Positions 55,820 through 63,582 of a stretch of DNA of 64,000 nt are shown piece after piece. A program made the position numbers and the translations under genes. How positions within the stretch are numbered: position 1 is the stretch's first letter; each line of letters begins with the position of its first letter. Origin of the DNA: Actinomadura opuntiae (GTDB lineage Bacteria; Actinomycetota; Actinomycetes; Streptosporangiales; Streptosporangiaceae). The notes below the pieces were generated by a model that had not been told where the DNA came from, did no database searches, and worked only from the letters and a program-made list of their open reading frames with translations. The stretch spans positions 124,001 to 188,000 of the forward strand of contig NZ_JASNWF010000001.1 in the NCBI RefSeq assembly GCF_030283205.1, written 5' to 3'.

Positions 55820-58795
55820 ATGCCGGACACTCCGCCGGGGAGGACTACTATTCGCCGGGTGAGCTGGCAGGGGGCCGGGGCGGGACCCGGCGGGACGGGA
55901 GGCGGCCCGGGCGCGGACCTGTTCGCGGCGGTCGAGGGCAACGTGCGCGAGCTGGTCGCCTCGCCGTGGTGGCGGACCGCCCAGCCGCAGGACCGCGCCG
56001 GGCAGATCGCCGCGCGGATGCTGTGGGGCGCCGGGGAATGGTGGCTGTTCGGCGCGTGGGGCCGCTGGTACCGGTGCGGGCTGGACGGCGCCTGGCACCC
56101 CTCCCCTCCCCCGCCCGACTTCGAGGACCGCCGCGTCGCGGTCCCGGCGCCGCGCGGCGCCGGCACCCCGCCCGTCCCGCCGCAGCTGTACCCGACCGGC
56201 CCGGACCTGTCGGCCGGGCGCGTCGCGCCGCTGGGGTTCCTCGGGCCGGTGCCCGACACCGCGGTCGTCGCGCGGATCTCCCAGGCCATCACCACCGCAC
56301 TCGCGGTCAACCCGCAGCAGTTCGCCCAGCGCGACCCGATGTTCCAGCCCGGCACGCCCAGCACCATCGCCGCCGCGTGGGGCGCGCTGCTGTGGTGCGC
56401 GGGCTCCCCGGTCGTGCTGACCGAGCACCCGCTGATCGAGTCGTTCATCCCGTTCCTGACCACCTCGGCCGACCGGCTGCACTGGATGATGCCGCCGGAC
56501 TTCGCCACCCTGGCCGGCTACTACGTCCACCGGCTCGGCGCCGGCGACGGCGGCGGCGCCGCGCACATCGCCCGGGTGATGTACGAGGTCGCGGCGGGGC
56601 TGCAGGCCGATCCGCGGTTCCGTCCCGGCGCCGACGCGCTCGCCGCGGTGACGGCGGCGTCGCTGCGGATGGTCAACCAGGACATGGCCACCGTCCGGTA
56701 CGGGCCCGAGGCGATCGTGCAGGAGTGGCGGCGCCGCTGCCCCGCCGAGTTCGCCACCCCGATGGTCCGCGACACCGCGCCCGGGGAGTACCTGCGGCTG
56801 GCCCTGTACGACCTGCAGGAGATCGTCCACGGGCTGAGCGGGCCGCGTCCGGCGGCGGGCGGCCGCAGCCACGACGAGGTCCGCCGCGCGGGGATCGCGG
56901 TGCTGGCCGCCGACCTGCAGGCGGCGCCGGGCGCGCTGCCGGCGCTGCAGCGCTGGCTGGACCCCGACAGCGCCCGCACGCTGCAGGCGGTGCTGGGCGA
57001 CCCGGCCCATCCGCTGCGGGCGCTGTGGCCGCGCGACGGGCGGCTGCCGGACGCGCTGCGCCGCGACGACGCCGACGCGCTGGCCGCGCTGCTGGCCACC
57101 ACCTACACGATCGGGCTGACCTGGTGCCGGCTGGCGCAGGTGCCGCCGCCGGCGACGGGGTTCGCGGTGCCGCAGGCGGTCGCGGCGGAGCTGACGTCCC
57201 CGGCGATGCACAGCCCGCCCTCGACCGACGAGCTGTCGGCGTGGGACATCATCAAGGCGGCCCGCGCGCACATGGCGGCCGACCGCGCCTCCGCGGGCGT
57301 CGACCGTCCGGTCGCGCCGGTCCCGGAGCCGGCGCAGGACGCACCGGGCCCGCCGCCGGCCGTGGCGCCGGTGGAGCCACCCTCGGCCCCGCCACCGGTC
57401 GCGTCCTCGGCCCCGCCGCCGGTCGCGCCGCCGGGGCCGCCGGGGCCAGGGCGGGCGCATGGGGCCGATCCGGCGATGCCGCCGCCGGCGCCGTCCGACC
57501 CGTTCGGCGTCCGCGCGCAGGCGCAGGCCCCGCCTCCGCCGCCCGGCCCTGCGCCGTCGACGGGGCGGGACGAGCGGCCGGGGCGGGGCGAGGGGCCGGG
57601 GATCGGCAACCCGCTGGGCTCGGACGTCCCGCCGCCCAGGATCGCGCCGCCTCCCCCGCCGGCCGCCGAGCCGCGTCCGCCGGGCCGTCCGGAGCCGGCA
57701 CCCGAGCCCGCGCGGCCGGCTCCGGCGCCGGCGGAGGAGCCGCGGTGGCCGTCGGAGCCCGAGGCGCCCGCGTATGCGCCGGCGACGCAGCTGGACACCG
57801 ACGCGTTCCGCACCATGCTGGACCAGGGTCCGGCGTGGCCGGGTGCGCCGATGCCGCCGTCCGCGCCCGCTCGTCCTGCGGCGGGTCCGGTGCAGCCGCC
57901 GGTGGCGGCGCCCGCGGTGCAGCAGCCGGATCTGCCGCCGCCTCCGGTGCCGGTGCCCGAGCCGGTCCCGCCGGCGCCGCCCGCGCCGGTGCCGGACTCG
58001 AGCCCGCAGATCGCCGAGGCGTACGGGATCCGGTTCCTGTGCGGCGCCGACGACATCGGCCGGGTGGTGACCGAGGTGCGGCGGCGCGGCAAGTGGGCGC
58101 GGCGGCTGCGCGGGCAGGAGGTGTCGAGCGCGTCGGCGCCGGCGCTGCTGCTGATCGGCGCGCCGTCCAGCGGGCAGCGGCGGCTGGCGCGGATGGTGGC
58201 GCGGGCGCTGGCGGAGGTCGAGGCCTCCAGCGGCGAGGTCCACTCGGTGCACGCCGAGGATCTGCGCGACGCCGGCCCCGACGGGCTGCGGGCGGCGCTG
58301 GACGAGCACGCCGGGCACGTGCTGCTGCTGGACGGGCTGGACGGGCTGATCCTGGACGAGGCGCAGGGCGCGGGGTACGCGTCGGTGTTGTACCGGGCGC
58401 GGCTGGAAGGCGTCAACGACACCGCGCTGCTGGGCACCTGCGAGCCCGACCGGGTCGGGGAGCTGTCGGCGGCCTCCCCGGAGCTGGTCACCGATCTCCG
58501 GGCGGTGCGGCTGCCGGACCTGTCGGACGGGCGGGCGCGGTCGGCGCTGGTCGGACTGCTGGCCGAGGAGCGGTCGCTGCGGCTGGGGTCGGACGCGTGG
58601 GCGGTGGTGGAGCGGGAGGTCGCGGCGCTGCGCGGGCGCGGGCGGCTGACCGGTGCGCGGCTGGTGGAGGCCTACCTGGACCGGGCCGCGACGCGGCATC
58701 TGGGCAACGCCGAGGCGACGCAGGCGATCGGCAGCGCGCTCACGCTGACGGCGGCGGACTTCGAGGGGCTGGCGGCCGAGCTGTCGGGCCAGTGA
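55820..58795 (+). CDS. large AAA+-like protein with a degenerate ATP site
   Basis: 991 residues from ATG 55820 (a GTG at 55859 could also serve). Residues 1-480 are a helical domain of unknown family with many Trp (LWGAGEWWLFGAWGRWYRCG). Residues about 490-735 are Pro/Ala-rich and disordered. The C-terminal 250 residues look like a CbxX/EccA-type AAA+ module (GIRFLCGADDIGRVVTEVRR, VLLLDGLDGLI, DRVGELSAASPELVTDLR). The Walker A reads GAPSSGQRR, with Gln in place of Lys, and Walker B lacks the usual Asp-Glu pair. ATP hydrolysis is therefore doubtful; a scaffold role is possible. Confidence 0.65.
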   Translation: MPDTPPGRTTIRRVSWQGAGAGPGGTGGGPGADLFAAVEGNVRELVASPWWRTAQPQDRAGQIAARMLWGAGEWWLFGAWGRWYRCGLDGAWHPSPPPPDFEDRRVAVPAPRGAGTPPVPPQLYPTGPDLSAGRVAPLGFLGPVPDTAVVARISQAITTALAVNPQQFAQRDPMFQPGTPSTIAAAWGALLWCAGSPVVLTEHPLIESFIPFLTTSADRLHWMMPPDFATLAGYYVHRLGAGDGGGAAHIARVMYEVAAGLQADPRFRPGADALAAVTAASLRMVNQDMATVRYGPEAIVQEWRRRCPAEFATPMVRDTAPGEYLRLALYDLQEIVHGLSGPRPAAGGRSHDEVRRAGIAVLAADLQAAPGALPALQRWLDPDSARTLQAVLGDPAHPLRALWPRDGRLPDALRRDDADALAALLATTYTIGLTWCRLAQVPPPATGFAVPQAVAAELTSPAMHSPPSTDELSAWDIIKAARAHMAADRASAGVDRPVAPVPEPAQDAPGPPPAVAPVEPPSAPPPVASSAPPPVAPPGPPGPGRAHGADPAMPPPAPSDPFGVRAQAQAPPPPPGPAPSTGRDERPGRGEGPGIGNPLGSDVPPPRIAPPPPPAAEPRPPGRPEPAPEPARPAPAPAEEPRWPSEPEAPAYAPATQLDTDAFRTMLDQGPAWPGAPMPPSAPARPAAGPVQPPVAAPAVQQPDLPPPPVPVPEPVPPAPPAPVPDSSPQIAEAYGIRFLCGADDIGRVVTEVRRRGKWARRLRGQEVSSASAPALLLIGAPSSGQRRLARMVARALAEVEASSGEVHSVHAEDLRDAGPDGLRAALDEHAGHVLLLDGLDGLILDEAQGAGYASVLYRARLEGVNDTALLGTCEPDRVGELSAASPELVTDLRAVRLPDLSDGRARSALVGLLAEERSLRLGSDAWAVVEREVAALRGRGRLTGARLVEAYLDRAATRHLGNAEATQAIGSALTLTAADFEGLAAELSGQ

Positions 58796-58832
58796 CCCCG
58801 CCCGCCCTGTCGGGCCAGTGACCCCGCCCGCC
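58781..58832. repeat. 26-bp tandem duplication at the 3' end of the AAA gene
   Basis: The unit beginning CTGTCGGGCCAGTGACC is present twice (58781-58806 and 58807-58832). The first copy holds the stop codon, so the second is non-coding. A replication-slippage event is likely. Confidence 0.7.
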
Positions 58833-58927
58833 CACCTGGTGCGCGAGGGGCGGGAGCCCTTGTCTCGCGGGGGTTACAGCCGTCTTCGGCGCCGCATAAT
58901 GTCGGTGGGCGCGGTCACGATGGGTGT

Positions 58928-60055
58928 GTGGAGCATGTCGATCGTGTGGACCGGTTGCTGGCGCTGGTCGCGGAGCTGCGCGCGGCCTCGCCCGAGCCGC
59001 TGGAGCCGCGGGAGCTGGCGGCGCGGCTGGAGGTCAGCGAGCGGACGGTGCGCCGCGACCTGGAGCTGCTGACGCACGGCGGCCTTCCGGTGCGGGCGCG
59101 GGGCCGCCGCGGGTACGTGCTGCCGGCGCCCGCGGAGCCGGATCCGTTGAGCGAGGTGGCGTCGCTGATGGGGCCGGTGCGCGACACCCTCGCCGAGGCG
59201 GTGCGGCGGCGCCGGGTCGTCCGGCTCGCCTACACCGACCGGTCCGGTGCGCGCAGTTTCCGGGACGTGGAGGCGCACGGCCTGGTGACCGCCCCCTACG
59301 GGGAGTACCTGGTGGGGTGGTGCCTGATGCGCGACGGGCCGCGGATGTTCCGGGTGGAGCGGGTGGGCGCGGCGGTGCTGTCGGGCCGCGGCGCGGACGT
59401 GCGGGATCTGGACGGGCTGCTGGCGGCGCTGCGGGTGCCGGTGCCGCGTCCGGCGGCGGAGGCGGGGCCGCGCGGTCCGGCGGGGGCGGTGCGGGCGCGG
59501 GCGTGGACGCTGGACCGGCTGGAGCTGGTGCGGTCGCGGCTGCGGGACGCGGCGGCGCAGGTGCGCGGCGGTGGTGAGGGCGCGGCGGCGCTGCGGGGCG
59601 TGCTGGGGCATCTGGCGGAGTGGACGCGCTGGCAGCTGGCGGCGGTGCGGGCGGCGGCGACGGGCGAGGAGCCGGTGCTGGAGGGGCGCCGTCCGGCGTT
59701 CCCGGCCGAGTTCGACCGGGAGCTGCCCTATGACGCGCGGGAGCGGATGATCCAGGACGCGATGGCGCTGCGGTCGCTGGGGGATCTGGTCCGCGACCTG
59801 AACCAGGTGCTGGAGGCGGCGGCGCACTGGGCGGCCGACTGCGACGACGCGCTGTGGGAGCAGGAGCTGCCCGATCCGCGCCCGTACGGGCCGCCGGGGC
59901 CGCCGCGTCCGCTGGCCGATCTGCTGGCGGGCTGGCGGGGGCCGCTGGCGCACATCGAGTGGCATCTGGACCGGCTGACCGACGAGCCGCCGCGGCCGCT
60001 GTCGGAGGACGAGGAGGAGCTGTGGGTGGTGGACCGCTGCCCGCTGCAGGCGTGA
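58928..60055 (+). CDS. HTH-WYL regulator fused to a DinB-like domain
   Basis: 375 residues from GTG 58928. Residues 5-60 form a DeoR-type helix-turn-helix (VDRLLALVAELRAA, REELAARLEVSERTVRRDLE-like). Residues about 85-165 match WYL (RRRVVRLAYTDRSGARSFRD, VEAHGLVTAPYGEYLVGWCL, RMFRVERV). Residues about 190-370 are a four-helix DinB/DfsB-like domain (LRGVLGHLAEWTRWQLAAVR, HIEWHLDRLTDEPP). WYL proteins sense ligands or nucleic acid; DinB-like proteins are often thiol-dependent enzymes. The fusion suggests sensing of an electrophile or damaged substrate. Confidence 0.7.
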   Translation: MEHVDRVDRLLALVAELRAASPEPLEPRELAARLEVSERTVRRDLELLTHGGLPVRARGRRGYVLPAPAEPDPLSEVASLMGPVRDTLAEAVRRRRVVRLAYTDRSGARSFRDVEAHGLVTAPYGEYLVGWCLMRDGPRMFRVERVGAAVLSGRGADVRDLDGLLAALRVPVPRPAAEAGPRGPAGAVRARAWTLDRLELVRSRLRDAAAQVRGGGEGAAALRGVLGHLAEWTRWQLAAVRAAATGEEPVLEGRRPAFPAEFDRELPYDARERMIQDAMALRSLGDLVRDLNQVLEAAAHWAADCDDALWEQELPDPRPYGPPGPPRPLADLLAGWRGPLAHIEWHLDRLTDEPPRPLSEDEEELWVVDRCPLQA

Positions 60056-60120
60056 CCGCGTGACCTGGGTGACCTGGGTGACCCGGGTGGGCGCCGCGGG
60101 GCCGGCGCGGGGTCGGCGGG

Positions 60121-60804
60121 TCAGGCGCGGGCGTGCAGGGCGCCCTTCTTGGCGCGGTTGCCGCAGGTGTTCATGGAGCACCAGCGGCGGGTCCCGGGGC
60201 GGGAGGTGTCCAGGAACAGGGCGCCGCAGCGCTCGCCGGCGCAGGCGCGGACGCGGTCCAGGGCGGTGGAGGCGACCAGGTCCAGGGCGTCGCGGGCCAG
60301 GACGGCGAGCATCGCGGTGACGGGTTCGTCGGCGTGGTGGCGCAGCCGTCCCGAGGCGTCCAGGGCGGGGACGGGCACGGGGCGGGCGGCGGCGGTGTTG
60401 ACGGTGGCGCGGGACGCGGCGTCGCAGCGGGCGGGTCCGCCGTCGCGGGCGGTGGTGACGAGCCGGTGGATCGCCTCGCGCAGGGCGCGGGCGGCGAGGA
60501 GGTCGGCGGCGTCGGCGCGACCGGCCTCGCGCGCAGCGGTGCCGGTGCCGGTTGTGCCGGTGTTGTCGTCGTAGGGGCCGAACTGGCGGATCCAGGCGTC
60601 CAGGGCGGCGGGGTCGGCGAGTTCCTCTTCCGCGTCGGGGCCGCCGCGGTGGCGCAGGGTGCGGATGAAGTCCAGGCAGAGCCGCCCGGCGCCCTGCCTG
60701 AACGCGGCGGACGTGGCGGTCTGCGCGGACGTGGCGGTCTGCGCGGACGTGGCGGTCTGCGCGGACGTGGCGGTCTGCGCGGAGGGGGCCATGGCGTCGA
60801 GCAT
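60121..60804 (-). CDS. CGNR zinc-finger regulator (ABATE type)
   Basis: 227 residues from the ATG at 60804; the ATG at 60792 is also possible, and neither has a clear RBS. Residues about 10-28 are a four-copy SAQTAT repeat. GRLCLDFIRTLRHRGG begins the ABATE domain. The C-terminus has VRACAGERCGALFLDTSRPG, RRWCSMNTCGNRAKK, the CGNR zinc finger that binds DNA. It diverges from an MFS gene across two palindromes, so it is a candidate repressor of that gene. Confidence 0.8.
   Translation of the reverse strand: MLDAMAPSAQTATSAQTATSAQTATSAQTATSAAFRQGAGRLCLDFIRTLRHRGGPDAEEELADPAALDAWIRQFGPYDDNTGTTGTGTAAREAGRADAADLLAARALREAIHRLVTTARDGGPARCDAASRATVNTAAARPVPVPALDASGRLRHHADEPVTAMLAVLARDALDLVASTALDRVRACAGERCGALFLDTSRPGTRRWCSMNTCGNRAKKGALHARA
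60707..60778. repeat. four 18-bp tandem repeats in the CGNR gene
   Basis: GCGGACGTGGCGGTCTGC occurs four times without change (60707-60778) and encodes SAQTAT units on the minus strand. Perfect identity suggests recent expansion; copy number may vary between strains. Confidence 0.85.
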
Positions 60805-60810
60805 AGCCGC

Positions 60811-60854
60811 GAACCGGTTTAACTGGTACGGTCCTGAACCGGTATAACCGGTTC
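60811..60854. promoter_or_regulatory. two palindromic operators between the CGNR and MFS genes
   Basis: GAACCGGTATAACCGGTTC (60836-60854) is a perfect palindrome with an ATA centre. GAACCGGTTTAACTGGTAC (60811-60829) is a two-mismatch copy, 25 bases away centre to centre. They lie between the divergent starts and probably bind the CGNR regulator. Confidence 0.65.
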
Positions 60855-60866
60855 GTCTTCTGCGAG

Positions 60867-62240
60867 GTGCCCGTGCCCCCGTCCCCCGACAGCCCCTCCC
60901 CCGCCGGCTGCTCCCCCGACGCGCCGTCCCGAGACGCCTCCGCCGGGGCGGCCGGTGAGGTGGTGCTCGGGCGGCGGATGATCTGGTTCCTCGCGTTGAC
61001 GTGCGGGGTGACGGTGGCGAACATCTACTTCCCGCAGGCGCTGATCCCGCTGATCGCCGAGGGGCTGCGGGTCCCGGACGGCACGGCGGCGCTGGCCGCG
61101 ACGTCCGCGCAGCTGGGGTACGCGGCGGGGTTGTTCCTGCTGGTGCCGCTCGGGGACCGGGTGCCGCACCGGCGGCTGATCGCGGTGCTGACGGCGCTGA
61201 CCGGCGCGGGGCTGCTGGCGGCGGGGCTGGCACCGGACGCCCCGGCGCTGGTCGCGGCGGGTGCGCTGGTGGGCGCGACGACGTGCGTCCCGCAGGTCGT
61301 CCTGCCGATGGCGGCGGGGCTGGCGGGCGAGCGGCGGCGCGGCGCGGTCACCGGCACGCTGCTGAGCGGGCTGCTCGGCGGGATCCTGCTGGCGCGCGCG
61401 TTCGGCGGGGTGGCGGGCGCGCAACTGGGGTGGCGGGCCCCGTATCTGATCGCGGCGGTGCTCGCGCTGCTGCTGGCGCCGGTGCTGGCGGTGGTGGTCC
61501 CGGTGACGGCGCCGGTGTCGCGGCAGCGGTATCCGCGGCTGCTGGGCGAGGCGGTGCTGCTGCTGCGACGCGAGCCGGACCTGCGGCGCTCCTGACTGTA
61601 CCAGGCGGCGATGTTCGGCGGGTTCAGCGCGGCGTGGACGGCGGTCGCGCTGCTGGTCAGCGGTCCCCGGTACGGGCTGGGCGCGCAGGCGGTCGGGCTG
61701 GTGGCGCTGGTGGGCGCGGCGAGCGTGGTGTGCACGCCGGTCGCGGGGCGGATGGTGGACCGCGCGGGTCCCGACGCGGTCACGCCGGTGTGCGCGCTGG
61801 CGGTACTGGCCGCGGCGGCGGTCCTGGCGGCCGGGTCGGCGGGCGGTGCCGCGGGGATGGCGGCGCTGGTGGCGGGGATGCTGCTGCTGGACGCGGCGGT
61901 GCAGTCGGGGCAGGTCGCCAACCAGGCGCGGATCTTCGCGCTGCGGCCGCAGGCGCGTGCGCGTCTCAACACCGCCTACATGACGTGCTCGTTCCTGGGC
62001 GGCAGCGCGGGGTCGTGGCTGGGGGCGGCCGTGTACGGCCGGTTCGGGTGGACGGGGGTGTGCGCTCTGGTGGCGTTGCCGGCGGGGCTGGTGGCGGTGG
62101 CGGCCGCCCGGCGCGTCCCGCGCCGCCGCGCCGGCGACGTCGCCCGGCCGCCGGTCTCGCCCGCGGCCCGGCCTTCCGTACCGGGGCCGGTGGTCAGCGG
62201 TGAGGAGGAGGAGCCGCCCGCAGCCCGGCGTCGGCAGTGA
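60867..62240 (+). pseudogene. MFS transporter interrupted by an in-frame TGA
   Basis: One reading frame encodes a 12-helix MFS protein from GTG 60867 or 60873 to 62240, broken only by TGA at 61593-61595 between PDLRRS and LYQAAMFGG. The first part has LALTCGVTVANIYFPQALIP and VPLGDRVPHRRL, and the second has MFGGFSAAWTAVALLVSG and NTAYMTCSFLGGSAGSWLG. The stop lies in the central loop between the two six-helix halves, where one point change from TGC, TGG or CGA would create it. Either the gene is inactive, or reads contain an error. It is divergent from the CGNR regulator and overlaps the next gene's end by 47 bases. Confidence 0.8.
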
Positions 62241-62820
62241 CGGGCACGGAGACCGGCGGTGCGGTTGCGGTGGCGGGGTGTTGGCCGTTCAGGCGGTTCA
62301 GGTCGCGGGTGAACCAGACGGTCTTGCCGGCCGGGTGGGTGCGGGCGCCGAAGCCGGTGGCGAGCGCGGCGACCAGCAGCAGTCCGCGGCCGGCCTCGGA
62401 CCAGTCGAGGCCGCGGGGCGCGGCGGGGGCCGGGTCGGGGGGCGCGGCGGGGTCGGCGTCGCCGACCTCGCCGGTGAGGCGGGCGCCGTCCAGGCGCAGC
62501 GCCAGGCGGACGGGGCCGGTGCCGTGCACGACCGCGTTGGTGACCAGTTCGTCGACCACCAGGACGATGTCGTCGATGTCGGCGGGGTCGGTGACGTGCC
62601 AGGCGGCCAGTGCCCGCACGGTGAGGGCGCGTGCGCGCGCCGCGGTGCGGGGGTCGTCGGGCAGCTCCCATGCCTGCCATGGCGCGGCGCCCGGGTCGTC
62701 CCGCAGCGGGGCGCGTTCCCCGACGGCGCCGCCGGGGCAGGTCGCCTCGCCCCTGCCGGTCGTTTGGATGCTGGTTGTGTCGGCGCTGGTTGTGTCGATG
62801 CCGGACCCGTCGGCTCCCAC
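62194..62820 (-). CDS. RsbW-like ATP-binding protein (HATPase)
   Basis: 208 residues from GTG 62820 with GAGGAGACG upstream. ARALTVRALAAWHVTDPADI, DIVLVVDELVTNAVVHGTGP (N box), GEVGDADPAAPPDP (G1-type) and GRGLLLVAALATGFG (G2) fit the single-domain HATPase family that is expanded in actinomycetes, related to anti-sigma factor kinases. The N-terminal 45 residues are low complexity. It may regulate a sigma factor or anti-anti-sigma partner not seen here. Confidence 0.8.
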   Translation of the reverse strand: MGADGSGIDTTSADTTSIQTTGRGEATCPGGAVGERAPLRDDPGAAPWQAWELPDDPRTAARARALTVRALAAWHVTDPADIDDIVLVVDELVTNAVVHGTGPVRLALRLDGARLTGEVGDADPAAPPDPAPAAPRGLDWSEAGRGLLLVAALATGFGARTHPAGKTVWFTRDLNRLNGQHPATATAPPVSVPVTADAGLRAAPPPHR

Positions 62821-63173
62821 GTCCCCGTCTCCTCACCGTTGGCGGTGCGCGGGCCGGGTGCGGCGCCGGGTGTTCCCCGTCCCGGCCGCCGGTTCCGGCT
62901 TTCTGCGCGTCGGTTCATCTTCAGGGACGCATCGGGCGCGGCGGCGGTGCACGGGCGCAGGCGATCCTCACCCGCGGGTGAGGTGATGGTGGACACGCGG
63001 GCGGCCCCGGTGGAATGAGCAGGGTCCGGTTGCCGTTATGGTGGGTGGCGTCGGTGTGGCATGTGTCCCCCGGGCTCTACACAATGCCTTCGGGGAATAC
63101 CGCCGGTCCGTACGGTCCGGGCTGGAACTCCGTTGTGCCTTTCGCCGTGAGGCGACCACCACACCGGCTCAGT
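62821..63173. other. long intergenic region, possible untranslated RNA
   Basis: About 350 bases without a convincing gene. TATGGT near 63036 resembles a -10, and a 19-bp terminator ends the stretch at 63216, so a 170-180 base RNA is possible. A frame opening with MVGGVGVACVPRALHN at 63038 lacks an RBS and runs on through the terminator, so it is not accepted. Confidence 0.3.
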
Positions 63174-63216
63174 CGCCGAGGCCCCGGCGAGATCTCATCT
63201 CGCCGGGGCCTCGGCG
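63174..63216. terminator. 19-bp bidirectional terminator
   Basis: A perfect 19-bp stem (63174-63192 with 63198-63216) with a TCTCA loop. It lies about 107 bases past the stop of the DUF3040 gene on the minus strand and closes any plus-strand RNA from 63.0 kb. Confidence 0.8.
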
Positions 63217-63322
63217 TTCGCATGCCCGGGGGTGTGTCCGGCCGTCCGCGGTCAGGCGGCGGGGTGTCCGGGGCCGCGCGCGGCGGGCGGGGGCCGGCCG
63301 GGGCGGCGGGCGGCGGCGGGGG

Positions 63323-63526
63323 TCACTGCAGCAGAGCGGCGGCGATCGCGGCTCCGATGGCCGCCAGGACGACGACGACGGCGACGGCCGTCGCGGTGAT
63401 CACGCGGGCGCGGCGGCCGCGGGGGGCGCCGAGCCGTGCCAGGCGGCCGGCCAGCCGCGGGTCGTCCTCGCTCAGGCGGACCTCGATCTGGGTGAGGATC
63501 CGCTGCTCCTCCATCGACAGCGCCAT
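63323..63526 (-). CDS. DUF3040 membrane protein, short form
   Basis: 67 residues from the ATG at 63526 with GGAGGT upstream. ALSMEEQRILTQIEVRLSED and DPRLAGRLARLG are the DUF3040 signature. A basic stretch (APRGRRARV) leads to one membrane helix (TATAVAVVVVLAAIGAAIA). Most relatives are over 100 residues with two helices, so this is a short form. Function of the family is unknown. Confidence 0.8.
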   Translation of the reverse strand: MALSMEEQRILTQIEVRLSEDDPRLAGRLARLGAPRGRRARVITATAVAVVVVLAAIGAAIAAALLQ

Positions 63527-63582
63527 GCTCAATACCTCCGGGGGGCGGGCAGTGCTGTGTTCTTCCCCACAGAGCATGATCA

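Noticed and set aside
55772..58699. 975-codon minus-strand frame across the AAA gene
   Set aside because: It reads as Arg/Gln/Pro repeats caused by GC bias; the plus frame has an AAA-like fold and a normal start.
61593..61595. Selenocysteine codon in the MFS gene
   Set aside because: No SECIS-like hairpin is evident just after it, and selenocysteine in an MFS central loop has no precedent that I know; a nonsense mutation or sequence error is simpler.
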